Shown here one piece after another: positions 43,988 to 55,370 of a stretch of DNA of 64,000 nt (within the stretch, counting starts at the first letter, position 1; each line of letters opens with the position of its first letter). The stretch lies in contig CP030885.1 in the NCBI GenBank assembly GCA_006969625.1, positions 3,669,430 through 3,733,429 of the forward strand, given 5' to 3'. This DNA is from Rhodospirillaceae bacterium. Its GTDB lineage: Bacteria > Pseudomonadota > Alphaproteobacteria > Kiloniellales > DSM-21159. The notes beneath the pieces are model-generated. The model saw only the letters and a program-made list of their open reading frames with translations. It was not told the origin of the DNA and did no database searches. A program made the position numbers and the translations under genes.

Positions 43988-46900
43988 TCAGCCCGCCGTG
44001 GTGACCTGGACGTCGCTGTCCGAGACCGCCGCCGCCGCGGAGGAGGACATCTGCGCGACCACCGTGTACCCGGCGTCGATGCCGTTGTCGTCGTGCACCA
44101 GATTGCCGTCGCTGTCGACGATCAGCACGCTGGCCGGGTCGGCGTCGCTGGCACCCGACCAGGTGGGCCCGCTGCCGTTGGTGCCGTCGTAGACGGCCTC
44201 GGCCAGCTTGACGAAGGTGCTGCCGTCGGCGAGCGGCGCGGTGAACCCGAAGTCGCTGCCGAGCTCCAGCGTGTCGTTGCCGGCGATGAAGTCGCTCAGG
44301 CTGTCCGCCGTCAGCGTGCTGGCCGAAACGCCGTTGCTCTCCTGCACGGTGCCGTCCGCCGGTCCGCCGAAATAGAAGGTGTCGGCCCCGGTATCACCGA
44401 CCAGCACATCGGTTCCCGGCCCGCCGTTCAACACGTCGTCGCCGGCCCCGCCGGTCAGGCTGTCGTCGCCCTCGCCGCCGACCAGCAGATTGCCGACGCC
44501 GGCATCTTCCGGATAGGTGAGGCGTATCTCCTTCACGTAGTACTCGCTGCCGGTCAGGCTGGACCCGGTCTTCGAGGCGTCGCGCGGATCGGCGGTGAAG
44601 ACGAGCTGGTCGAAGGCCTCTCCCGGCGCGATGGTCGCCGTCGTGGTGCTGGCGCCGGGGGCGGAGACGAAGCTGCTGGTGGCGACCTCGCTGCCGTCGC
44701 GCAGCGCGGTCCAACGGCCGACCTCACCGTGGTTGTCGAAGAGCTGGGTGACGTCGACCTCCGCCTGGGTAGCGGGCTGGTCGAGGCTGACGATCAGCTC
44801 TTCGGACCGTCCGCTGCCCTCGTCGTAGCCCAACTGCGCCGCCGTATCTCCCGCCTCGCCGTCGACGCCAACGCCGAAACTTCCGTTGTCCGTGGTCAGG
44901 TTGTCGACCGAAGCCGGTCCGAGACTGCCGTCGACGATCTTCTTCGCCGTGACGGCGAACCCCTTGTCGGTCGTCGTAATGTTGGCGGCGTCGATCGTCA
45001 GGCTCGAGGTGCCGCCGCCGTCGCTGCCGGCGACCAGCAGGTCGTTGCCGGTACCGCCGTAGAGGCTGTCGGCGCCGGCACCGCCGTAGAGCGAATCCGC
45101 CCCTGCGCCGCCGTACAACAGATCCAGGCCGCCGCCGCCGTAGAGGCGGTCGTCGCCCTCGCCGCCGACCAGCCGGTCGGCACCCGCTACCCCGTAGAGG
45201 ACGTCGTTGCCGCCGGCGCCGAGCAGCAGGTCGTCGCCCGCGCCGCCATCGAGGGTCTCGCTCGCCGCGGTCCCCACCAGAATGTCGTCGCCGTCGGTGC
45301 CCGCCAGCGTCGTGCCCGACAGCGGCGTCATCTGCAAGTCGTTGCCGGTGACGCCGATCCGGGCGGCGAAGCCGTCGGTGGTCACGCTGTCGAACAGCCC
45401 GGTCACCGAGTCGCCGTCGGCAAAGCCCCCGGCGGCGGTGATCAGGGTATAGGTCTGGCCGCTCGATGGTGCGGCGCCGGCCAGCGTGCTCAGCGCGAGC
45501 GTCCCGTCCAGCGTCGCCACACCGCTGACCTGAAGCGTGTCCGACTGGCCGGCATCGCCGACTTCCAGCGACAGCCGCCCGCCGTCGGCCTGGGTAAAGG
45601 TGCCGGTGACGCCGAGGGTGCCCAGGCTCTCGCCTGGTGAGACGGTGCCTTCGTTGGTCACCGTTCCGGCCTCGAGCGTGCCGTTGCCGGCGAGCGTCGC
45701 GCCGGCGGCATTGACGAAGCCCTGGTCGAGCAGGATCAGGGTCGCACCTGCGGCGAGCAGCAACGTACCGCCGTTCGACATCGGGCCGGACAGGCTGCCG
45801 AGCCGCGTCGTCCCCAGGATCTCCAGGGTCCCGCCGGCACCGTTGGCGACCTGCGTGCCGGTCAAGGTGGCGCCGTTGAGCTGCAGCTTGCCGCTGCCGC
45901 TGGTTTGAAGACTTCCGCCGGTCACCGCACTGTCGAGAACGGTAAAGGTTCCGGCGGCCGTCGTGACAGTCCCACCGGTCAGGGTCAGCGTGCCGTCGCC
46001 GGCCACGCTGTCGGCGTTCACCTGGAGCTGGCCGCCGGTGACGGAGAGCGCGCCCTCGACGGTCAGTGTCTCGAGCGCCAGGTTGCCGCTGGAATAGACG
46101 GCGGTCGCGCCGGTGGGGATGCGCGCGCCGCTGCCAGCGGAGGGCACTTGCCCCGACCCCCAGTTGGCCGGGTCGCCGAAACTGCTGCCGTCGCCGGCCC
46201 CGGTCCAAACGAAGCTCTCCGGCGTCTCGGCGTCGTCGTTCAGGATCGTCAGGGTCTTGGCGAGGCTTTGCGCGGCCTGGGTCTCCAGCGCGCCGCCGAG
46301 TGCTTCGACCAGCAGCACCTGCTGGCCGCCGCCGGGCGCCGTGAGCACAAGCTGCAGCGTCTCGTCCGCCTCGAAGAGCTGGTCGTCCAGGGTCGCGAAG
46401 CGCAGCGTCTTCGAAGTCTCGCCAGGGGCGAAGACGAGCTGCCCGCTGAGAGGGTCGCTGTTCGCCGTCTCGAGGTCGTCGCTCGGACTGGCGGTGCCGG
46501 CGCGCAGCTCGTAGCCGAAGGCGAGTTGGCTGGAGGCGGCCTTGGTCAGGCGCACTGTCAGTTCGAACGCCCCGCCCTCGCCCACGTTTGCAGCGGCCAG
46601 CGTCGCCAGCGCTAGCGGGGCGGCCTCCGCCTCGGCCTCGGGCACGGTCAGGCTGCGGTCCTGGAACAGAAGCCGTTCGACGTTCTTGACCAGCGTTCGG
46701 TCGTCGCCCGGGCCGATCACCAGCAGATCGCCCAGGAAGATCGTGTAGTCGCTGCGCAGGCCGCCGAAGGTCACGGTGTCGATGCCCGGCCCACCGTCGA
46801 TCACGTCGTTGCCGGGGCTGGCGACGATCAGGTCGTCGCCGGCGCCGCCGAACACCGTGTCGTCGCCGCCAGCGCCATCGATGGCGTCGTCGCCGTCGGT

Positions 46901-48253
46901 GCCGAACAGCACGTCGTCGCCGCCGGTGCCGATGATCGCGCCAGCGTCATCGTCGTTGTCGCCGGGCTCGCCGTCGCCGACCGTACCGGGGTCGCCTGTC
47001 ACGGCGGTCACTTGCTGGCCGATCCGCTCCAGGTCCGCCAGACTGAAGAGATTGGGCTCGAACAGGCTTTCGTCGCCGCGATCGGTTTCGCGCCGCTCCA
47101 GGCGACCGAGCGCCTCCAGCGTCCCGGTCACCACCTGCACGACCAAGGCCTCGACTTCGACCACCTCGATCCTCGGCGGCGTCACGCCAGGCGGGTCGCC
47201 GCCCGGGTCCCGGCCGCCGGTGCCAGGCTCGAGCGCGCCGAGGATGCGCGCGATGTCGGCGAACTGCTCGGCACCGAGATCGCCGCCTTGCTCGTCGCCG
47301 GGGTGGTCCTCGCTTCCGCCGTCGCCCTCGCCGAAGCCGGCGCCGAGGATTTCGCGCAGCGTCGGCAGCACGGAGTTGTAGAGCGCCAGGGCCTCTTCTG
47401 GCGATAGTTTGAAGGGCGTGCTCGGCGGCTCGAAGAAACTGATCAGATTGGTCGACTCGTAGGGCTCGTCGAGTTCCTGCTGGCCGCCGAGGTTGACGAT
47501 CAGCACCCGCCCCACCGTCTGCGTGCCGGGATCGGGCAGCAGCGTGACCAAGCCCTCCTCGATCTGGCCGGAGACGCTCGTGCCGCGAATGCCGATGGTC
47601 GCCACCGGCGTGCGCACCGTCATGCCGTCGCTGTCGGGCAGCGACGCGATCTGGCCGGTGACGAAGCCGAAGGTGCCGGACAGCACGGAGGCGGTCATGC
47701 TGCTCTGGCCGCCGGGGTCGTAGATCAGCTCGTCCAGGGTCATCCGCGCCTTGGCGGAGAGCGAGAATGCGGTGCCGTCCGCGAAGCGGATGCCGAGCGC
47801 GCTGGCCGGACCGGTCTCCACCAGGTCGCCTAGGTAGACCGGATCGCCCTGGCCGAGCGCGACCTGCGTGCCGTCGCCGTGCACGGCGGTCGCCGTGCCC
47901 TCCAGCGAGACGATCTCGCCGATCGCCGGCAGACCCCCGGCATCGCTGGTCCCGGCCTGGGCGAGCTGGACCAGGGTGCCGGCCTGGGCCAGGCGCGCCA
48001 CCAGGTCCGGCGGCAGCAGACCGCCGTTCGCGGTCACCAGCCCCAGGGGATCGGGCTGCGCAAAGTATCCGGCGACCACGACCCGGCCGCCGTCGCCGGC
48101 GGCGACCACCAGATCGCTGCCGGCACGCGCGAAGTCGGCGCGGTAAGCCTCGCCCGCCAGCGGCAGGGTGACGTACGGCCCCGCGCCCGGCGGGATCGAG
48201 ACCACCTGCGTGTCGGTTGAGCCGGGCCCTAGCGGCTCGTGCGCGCCCCTCAC
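43988..48253 (-). CDS. Large secreted FecR/RTX/Calx-beta protein, type I secretion substrate
   Basis: 1421 residues, starting with GTG after a strong AGGAGG site. There is no Sec signal. After a 100-residue N-terminal module comes a FecR domain (about 110-250). A first RTX block of GGxGxD nonapeptides lies at 441-490, a Calx-beta-like domain at 550-675, a Ser/Thr/Gly-rich beta-helix-like region at about 680-1000, and two more RTX blocks nearer the C-terminus. The C-terminal tail would carry the export signal. RTX repeats bind calcium outside the cell. A FecR domain, normally periplasmic in sigma signalling, is odd in a type I substrate. Adhesin or matrix protein is the likeliest role. Confidence 0.88.
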   Translation of the reverse strand: MRGAHEPLGPGSTDTQVVSIPPGAGPYVTLPLAGEAYRADFARAGSDLVVAAGDGGRVVVAGYFAQPDPLGLVTANGGLLPPDLVARLAQAGTLVQLAQAGTSDAGGLPAIGEIVSLEGTATAVHGDGTQVALGQGDPVYLGDLVETGPASALGIRFADGTAFSLSAKARMTLDELIYDPGGQSSMTASVLSGTFGFVTGQIASLPDSDGMTVRTPVATIGIRGTSVSGQIEEGLVTLLPDPGTQTVGRVLIVNLGGQQELDEPYESTNLISFFEPPSTPFKLSPEEALALYNSVLPTLREILGAGFGEGDGGSEDHPGDEQGGDLGAEQFADIARILGALEPGTGGRDPGGDPPGVTPPRIEVVEVEALVVQVVTGTLEALGRLERRETDRGDESLFEPNLFSLADLERIGQQVTAVTGDPGTVGDGEPGDNDDDAGAIIGTGGDDVLFGTDGDDAIDGAGGDDTVFGGAGDDLIVASPGNDVIDGGPGIDTVTFGGLRSDYTIFLGDLLVIGPGDDRTLVKNVERLLFQDRSLTVPEAEAEAAPLALATLAAANVGEGGAFELTVRLTKAASSQLAFGYELRAGTASPSDDLETANSDPLSGQLVFAPGETSKTLRFATLDDQLFEADETLQLVLTAPGGGQQVLLVEALGGALETQAAQSLAKTLTILNDDAETPESFVWTGAGDGSSFGDPANWGSGQVPSAGSGARIPTGATAVYSSGNLALETLTVEGALSVTGGQLQVNADSVAGDGTLTLTGGTVTTAAGTFTVLDSAVTGGSLQTSGSGKLQLNGATLTGTQVANGAGGTLEILGTTRLGSLSGPMSNGGTLLLAAGATLILLDQGFVNAAGATLAGNGTLEAGTVTNEGTVSPGESLGTLGVTGTFTQADGGRLSLEVGDAGQSDTLQVSGVATLDGTLALSTLAGAAPSSGQTYTLITAAGGFADGDSVTGLFDSVTTDGFAARIGVTGNDLQMTPLSGTTLAGTDGDDILVGTAASETLDGGAGDDLLLGAGGNDVLYGVAGADRLVGGEGDDRLYGGGGLDLLYGGAGADSLYGGAGADSLYGGTGNDLLVAGSDGGGTSSLTIDAANITTTDKGFAVTAKKIVDGSLGPASVDNLTTDNGSFGVGVDGEAGDTAAQLGYDEGSGRSEELIVSLDQPATQAEVDVTQLFDNHGEVGRWTALRDGSEVATSSFVSAPGASTTTATIAPGEAFDQLVFTADPRDASKTGSSLTGSEYYVKEIRLTYPEDAGVGNLLVGGEGDDSLTGGAGDDVLNGGPGTDVLVGDTGADTFYFGGPADGTVQESNGVSASTLTADSLSDFIAGNDTLELGSDFGFTAPLADGSTFVKLAEAVYDGTNGSGPTWSGASDADPASVLIVDSDGNLVHDDNGIDAGYTVVAQMSSSAAAAVSDSDVQVTTAG
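45033..45300. repeat. RTX repeat array at DNA level
   Basis: About ten 27-bp units coding for GGxGxDxLY-type nonapeptides, best conserved around 45050-45180. A shorter array lies at 46784-46933 and a third near 44390-44500. They are protein-coding calcium-binding repeats and not a CRISPR array, since there are no unique spacers. Confidence 0.85.
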
Positions 48254-48385
48254 CTTGCCCTCCTGGCCGAAGCTCTTGCGCTGGCCGTTGCAGGCTTCAC
48301 AGGGTCAGGGGCAGTCCGGCGCCGAACCCGCGCCGCGACTGCGCCGCCTCGCGGCCGCACGGCAATCCACCATTTTGGTTACAAA

Positions 48386-48415
48386 TTTATACAAGTTTAT
48401 TAGGCTTTTGTTCAA
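48386..48415 (-). promoter_or_regulatory. Sigma-70-like promoter of the RTX operon
   Basis: TTGAAC and TATAAA are separated by 18 bases on the coding strand, in the most AT-rich stretch of the locus and 133 bases upstream of the RTX start codon. It implies that RTX-ABC-HlyD-cyclase can be transcribed apart from the TolC-like gene. The long leader (about 120 bases) contains no recognised regulatory RNA. Confidence 0.6.
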
Positions 48416-48451
48416 CAGTCGGAATGTTAACGGACCGGCTCGGGACGCCGG

Positions 48452-49768
48452 CTACTCGGCAGCCGGCGCGAACCCGCGAAGCTTCAAGCGTTCCGGGTCG
48501 AGACGGCCGATCGCGGCGAGGACGCGGTAGCTCGCCACCCGAGCGTCGAAGTTGGCAGCCACCGCCTTGATCTGGGCGTTGAACAGCTCGGTCTCGGCGT
48601 CGAGGACGTTTACGGCGGACTCGCGGCCGGCCTGGCGCAGGCGCTTGCGCGCTTCGAAGACCTCGCTGGCGATGTTCACCGCGTTCTCCAGCAGCACCAC
48701 CCTCTGGCGCGCCGTCTCCAGTTCGTTGAAGGCCAGCTCGACGTCCTCGCGCACCTTGCGCCGGGCCTGGGTCAGGCGCTGCACCTCGGCCGAGTAGCGG
48801 GCGGCGCTCTCGCCGATGCGGGCCTCTCGCGCGAAGCCGTCGAACAGGTCCCAGCGGAGCTGCAAGCCGACGCTCAGGTCGGTGCGGTCGCCGGGAACGC
48901 CGTCGAAGTCCTCTTCGTAGTTGGCCTCGCCGACGACGTTGAGCTCCGGCGCATAGTCGCCGTAGGCCACGTCCCGCTCCAGGTCGGCGATCACAGTCTG
49001 CAGATCCTGCCGCACCACCTGGGGATTCTCGGCCTCGGCCACCGCCAGCGCAGCCTCGGGCCCTTCCGGCAGCAGCTCGACGGGCGGAATCGGCTCGACC
49101 ATGCGCGCGGGAGTCGGCGCGCGCTGGAAGACCTGCTGGTAGCGCGCGACCGCGTCGGCCAGCGCGCCCTCGAAGGTGACCCGCTGCTCCTTGGCGATCT
49201 GCAGGCGGGTCTTGGCGAACAGCACGTCGATGGTCACGCCGCCGCCGCGCGCCACGCGCTCGTCCTCCAGGTCGAGCTGTTCCTGGATCATGCCTTCGCT
49301 TTCGCGCGCCAGTTCGAGCACCCGGGTAAAACGCAGCACGTTGTGGTAGGCGACGATGCCCTCCAGCATCACGTCCTGGACCGTCGCCTCCTGGTCGCTC
49401 GCGGCCACCGCCTCTTCCCGGCGCGCGATGTCATAGCGCGACTCGCGCTTGAAGCCGTCGAACACCTTCTGAGTCACGGTCAAGGTCGCCTTGCGCTCGA
49501 CGGCGTCGTAGGGCGTATCGTCCGCCGCCCGGCGCGACGGGCTGTCTGTGCGGCTGACGCCGGCCTGACTGGACAGGCTGACCTGGGGCAGGAAGTCGCC
49601 GAAGGCCTCGCGCGTGTTCTCGGCCGCGCCCTGGATCTCCGCCTCCGAGGCTTCGATCAGCGGATGCATGCCCAGAAGCCGGCCGAGCTCGGACTGCATC
49701 GTCTGGGCCGTGGCCGGCCCGGACCAAGCGAGCGTCCCGAGCAGGGCGCAGTGCAGAAGCCGCTTCAT
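48452..49768 (-). CDS. TolC-family outer membrane protein
   Basis: 438 residues from the ATG at 49768, with a signal peptide (LLHCALLGTLAWSGPATAQT). Two OEP repeats of long amphipathic helices follow (REAFGDFLPQVSLSSQAG; FNELETARQRVVLLENAVNIASEVFEARKRLRQAGRES) with the conserved VNVLDAETELFNAQ segment. It forms the outer-membrane channel and tunnel for the type I secretion system encoded just downstream, across a 198-base gap that holds a promoter. Confidence 0.92.
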   Translation of the reverse strand: MKRLLHCALLGTLAWSGPATAQTMQSELGRLLGMHPLIEASEAEIQGAAENTREAFGDFLPQVSLSSQAGVSRTDSPSRRAADDTPYDAVERKATLTVTQKVFDGFKRESRYDIARREEAVAASDQEATVQDVMLEGIVAYHNVLRFTRVLELARESEGMIQEQLDLEDERVARGGGVTIDVLFAKTRLQIAKEQRVTFEGALADAVARYQQVFQRAPTPARMVEPIPPVELLPEGPEAALAVAEAENPQVVRQDLQTVIADLERDVAYGDYAPELNVVGEANYEEDFDGVPGDRTDLSVGLQLRWDLFDGFAREARIGESAARYSAEVQRLTQARRKVREDVELAFNELETARQRVVLLENAVNIASEVFEARKRLRQAGRESAVNVLDAETELFNAQIKAVAANFDARVASYRVLAAIGRLDPERLKLRGFAPAAE

Positions 49769-50080
49769 CCCAGGCTTCGTCTCCCAAGCATCCCCTTCCC
49801 GCCTGAACAGCGCGACCGAGGCTCGCCGCCGGCGAGAAGCTTCGGCCGGCCGCAGTGCCGCGGACAGCGAGATAGGATACAAACCCTTTCATTCCTGGCC
49901 TGGGGCGTCAATCGCCGGACGGTGCGCGAGGCGCTCCGCTCCGCGACGCGACGGCCGTCGGACGGGGCCGGGGCGGATCGGTGCGGTAGCGCGCGGCGAA
50001 GGTCCGGCGGGTCGGACGGCCGGCGGCAGAGGTCGGATCGGATCGGCTTGGCGGTCGGCGGCACTCGCCCGCAGCGGGTC
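49769..50080. other. 312-base intergenic region, no gene seen
   Basis: Lies between the thioredoxin-like gene and the TolC-like gene, both on the minus strand. A TTGACG box (49906-49911, minus strand) and a GTATCCTATC stretch (49871-49880) are possible parts of the TolC promoter but are spaced too far apart for a normal sigma-70 site. The rest is GC-rich with short repeats of GGTCGGA/CGGCGG type. No convincing ORF, RNA gene or terminator was found. Confidence 0.5.
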
Positions 50081-50635
50081 TCAGGCTGCCTTCCACTTGA
50101 TCGAGCAGCCCATCGAGGGGATCTGCTCGCGCGGACCCTGGCCCGTCTCGGCGACCTCGCGCATCGCCTCGTAGAGATCGCGGCGCAGATCCGGCGGCCC
50201 GGCCTGGCGGCGCGAAGCATCGAGGCGGCCGCGGTACTGCAGGCCGCCATCCCTGTCGAAGCCGAAGAAGTCCGGCGTGCAGACCGCCTCGTAGGCGCGC
50301 GCCACCTGCTGGCTTTCGTCGTGTAGATAGGGAAAGGGGAAGTCCAGGCGTTCGGCCATCTCGCGCATGCGCGCGAAGCTGTCGTCCGGGTAGGCCTCGG
50401 CGTCGTTGGAGCAGATCGCCGCCACGCCGATCCCCAGCGCCTGCAGGTCGCGCGCGTCGCGCACGATCCGGTCGATCACCGCCTGCACATAGGGGCAGTG
50501 ATTGCAGATGAACATGATCAGCGTGCCTTGCGGGCCGGCCACGTCGGCGAAGGACAGGGTGCGTCCGTCAGTCGCCGGCAGGCGGAAGTCGGGCGCCTTC
50601 CAGCCGAAGTCGCAGATCGGGGTCTCGACCGCCAT
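50081..50635 (-). CDS. Thioredoxin-fold AhpC/TSA-type redoxin
   Basis: 184 residues with a peroxiredoxin/thioredoxin fold and a CxxC active site at Cys44-Cys47 (FICNHCPYVQAVIDRI). This belongs to the group of short redoxins with the motif CNHCPY. No signal peptide, so it is cytoplasmic. It is the last gene of the Calvin cycle operon, 30 bases after cbbE. A role in redox control or protection of the pathway is plausible, but partners are unknown. Confidence 0.85.
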   Translation of the reverse strand: MAVETPICDFGWKAPDFRLPATDGRTLSFADVAGPQGTLIMFICNHCPYVQAVIDRIVRDARDLQALGIGVAAICSNDAEAYPDDSFARMREMAERLDFPFPYLHDESQQVARAYEAVCTPDFFGFDRDGGLQYRGRLDASRRQAGPPDLRRDLYEAMREVAETGQGPREQIPSMGCSIKWKAA

Positions 50636-50665
50636 CGTCTCCTCCCTGGTCTGTTCGGTGCCGAA

Positions 50666-51364
50666 CTAGGCGGCCGCGCGCGCTGCGCCGGCCGCGGCAC
50701 GCAACACCCTTATGTTTTCGCCGTAGGGCGCCGGATTTGCAACCGTTCCGCCGCGGAACACGGCCGAGCCGGCGACCAGGACGTCGGCGCCCGCAGCGCA
50801 GACTGCCGGCGCCGTCTGCGGGTTGATCCCCCCGTCGACCTGGATGTTGATCGGCCGGTTGCCGATCATCGCCCGCAGCGCCCGCACCTTCTCGACCATG
50901 GCCGGAATGAAGGCCTGGCCGCCGAAGCCAGGGTTGACCGACATCACCAGCACCAGGTCCAGGCGGTCGAGCACGTGGCGGATCGCCTCGACGGGGGTCG
51001 CCGGGTTCAAGGCCACGCCCGCTTTGCAACCGGCCGCGCGGATCGCCTGCAGCGTACGGTCCAGGTGCGGCCCCGCCTCGGCGTGCGCGGTGAGGATGTC
51101 GGCGCCGGCCTCCGCGAAGGCGGCGATATAGGGATCGACCGGCGCAATCATCAGATGCACGTCCATGACCTTGCGAACGTGCGGGCGCAGCGCCTTGCAG
51201 ACCTGCGGACCGATGGTGAGGTTGGGCACGAAGTGGCCGTCCATGACGTCGACATGCACCCAGTCGGCGCCGGCCGCCTCGATCGCCGCGCACTCGGCGC
51301 CGAGCTCGGCGAAGTCCGCGGAGAGGATCGAGGGGGCGATCTTGACGCTGCGATCGAAGCTCAT
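50666..51364 (-). CDS. cbbE: Ribulose-phosphate 3-epimerase
   Basis: 232 residues. TIM-barrel motifs are all present: [52 protein letters not shown] and [15 protein letters not shown]. It interconverts ribulose 5-phosphate and xylulose 5-phosphate, feeding phosphoribulokinase from the transketolase products. Its start overlaps the cbbX stop (ATGA). The C-terminus is alanine-rich ([10 protein letters not shown]). Confidence 0.96.
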   Translation of the reverse strand: MSFDRSVKIAPSILSADFAELGAECAAIEAAGADWVHVDVMDGHFVPNLTIGPQVCKALRPHVRKVMDVHLMIAPVDPYIAAFAEAGADILTAHAEAGPHLDRTLQAIRAAGCKAGVALNPATPVEAIRHVLDRLDLVLVMSVNPGFGGQAFIPAMVEKVRALRAMIGNRPINIQVDGGINPQTAPAVCAAGADVLVAGSAVFRGGTVANPAPYGENIRVLRAAAGAARAAA

Positions 51365-52314
51365 GGCCGGTCGGCCTCCGCGTCGTCGCTGGCGTGCGCC
51401 GCCTGCAGCCCGCCGCGGAAGACCCGGCTGGCGCGGATATCGGCCGCCTCCAGCGTGCTCAGCGCCTCAACGTCCACCGGTCCTTCTGAGGTCTCGAACA
51501 AGCGCTTGGCCTGGCGCAGGCGGGCGCGGTCGAGGGCGTTGCGCAGGGAGCGGGCGTTGGCGAAATGCGGTTGGGCGCGCCGCAGCGGGATATAGTCGGC
51601 GAGCGCCTGGCGGGCCTGCGGGCTCAGGCGGAAGTTCTGCTGCTCCAGCATCAGCTCGCCGATCCGCAGCAGCTCGCCGTCGCTGTAGTCGGGAAACTCG
51701 ACATGGTGGGCGATGCGCGAGCGGAAGCCCGGATTACTCTCGAAGAACTTCTCCATCCGGTCGGCGTAGCCGGCGAGGATGACCACTAGGTCGTCGCGGT
51801 GATTCTCCATCACCTGCAGCAGGATCTCGATCGCCTCCTGCCCGTAATCGCGCTCGTTCTCCGGGCGGTAGAGGTAGTAAGCCTCGTCGATGAAGAGCAC
51901 GCCGCCCATCGCCTTCTTCAGCACCTCCTTGGTCTTGGGCGCCGTGTGGCCGATGTATTGCCCGACCAGGTCGTCGCGGGTGACGGAGACCAGGTGCCCC
52001 TTGCGGACGTAGCCGAGCCGGTGCAGCAGGTCGGCCATCCGCAAGGCGACGGTGGTCTTGCCGGTGCCGGGATTGCCGGTGAAGCTCATGTGCAGCGTCG
52101 GCGTCTCCTGGGTCAGCCCCAGGCGCATCCGCGCCCGGTCGACCAGCAGCAGGGCGGCGATCTCGCGGATGCGGGTCTTCACCGGCTGCAGGCCGACCAG
52201 GGTGCGGTCGAGTTCCTCCAGCACGTCCTTGACGCCGGACTCGACGAACTCGACGCGCAGGTCGATCTCCATCGGCGGCGCCTCGTCCACGTCGGCTGGC
52301 AGGCCGGGGCTCAT
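51361..52314 (-). CDS. cbbX: RuBisCO activase CbbX (red-type)
   Basis: 317 residues from the ATG at 52314, with a GGGGGAG site 6 bases upstream. AAA+ ATPase with Walker A ([20 protein letters not shown]), Walker B ([16 protein letters not shown]) and sensor regions ([15 protein letters not shown]). CbbX removes inhibitory sugar phosphates from red-type RuBisCO by pulling on the large subunit's C-terminus, and is itself activated by ribulose bisphosphate. Its position after cbbLS agrees with the form IC large subunit. Confidence 0.96.
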   Translation of the reverse strand: MSPGLPADVDEAPPMEIDLRVEFVESGVKDVLEELDRTLVGLQPVKTRIREIAALLLVDRARMRLGLTQETPTLHMSFTGNPGTGKTTVALRMADLLHRLGYVRKGHLVSVTRDDLVGQYIGHTAPKTKEVLKKAMGGVLFIDEAYYLYRPENERDYGQEAIEILLQVMENHRDDLVVILAGYADRMEKFFESNPGFRSRIAHHVEFPDYSDGELLRIGELMLEQQNFRLSPQARQALADYIPLRRAQPHFANARSLRNALDRARLRQAKRLFETSEGPVDVEALSTLEAADIRASRVFRGGLQAAHASDDAEADRP

Positions 52315-52353
52315 CGCTCGCTCCCCCTCGGAGAGTTCCGTCTGCAACGTCGA

Positions 52354-52773
52354 TCAACCGTAGCGCCGGCCTTCCGGCCGGTCGGCGGCGTAGGGCGTCA
52401 CCGTGTAGCGGACCTTGCGGCCCTCGGTGTCCTGGCGGGACAGCCTGAAGCCGGGCTCCTCGTCCGGGCGATTGACGATGAAGCTGAGGCGAATCGACTC
52501 CCAGCCGGCGGTGGCGTCGAAGGCGACGACGCGGATGTAGCGGTCGCCGTAGACCTTCCGGCATTCGCCGAGCTCGTAGAGCACCGCCGCCGCGTCCGGT
52601 GTGTCGAACATCGGGTGACCCCACATTTCCCAGTAGGTGTTCCGGGGGTGCGGGTCGTCGGTGTACTCGAGACTGACCGCCCAGCCCCGGTCGATGCAGT
52701 ACTGGACCTGGGTGGCGATCTCCTCGTCCGTCAGGTCGGGCAGGAAGGAGAAGGTGCCCTGGGTGATGCGCAT
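52354..52773 (-). CDS. cbbS: RuBisCO small subunit, red-type
   Basis: 139 residues, with the family motifs ITQGTFSFLPDLTDEEI, NTYWEMWGHPMFD and ECRKVYGDRYIRVVAFD. The C-terminal extension (RLSRQDTEGRKVRYTVTPY) forms the beta-hairpin characteristic of red-type (form IC/ID) small subunits. The start lies 11 bases after cbbL. Confidence 0.96.
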   Translation of the reverse strand: MRITQGTFSFLPDLTDEEIATQVQYCIDRGWAVSLEYTDDPHPRNTYWEMWGHPMFDTPDAAAVLYELGECRKVYGDRYIRVVAFDATAGWESIRLSFIVNRPDEEPGFRLSRQDTEGRKVRYTVTPYAADRPEGRRYG

Positions 52774-52784
52774 GGTCGTACTCC

Positions 52785-55359
<2,575 letters not shown>

Positions 55360-55370
55360 GGCGGTCTCCT

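Noticed and set aside
45033..45300. CRISPR-like regularly spaced repeats
   Set aside because: The units are in frame, code for RTX nonapeptides, and have no unique spacers or cas genes nearby.
43988..48253. LapA-type retention module with a LapG cleavage site
   Set aside because: A VAAG sequence is near residue 50, but the surrounding module does not clearly match LapA and no lapD/lapG is in the window, so no claim was made.
49769..50080. Protein-coding gene in the gap before the TolC-like gene
   Set aside because: Open frames here are extensions or reverse frames of neighbouring genes, with no ribosome site or recognisable domain.
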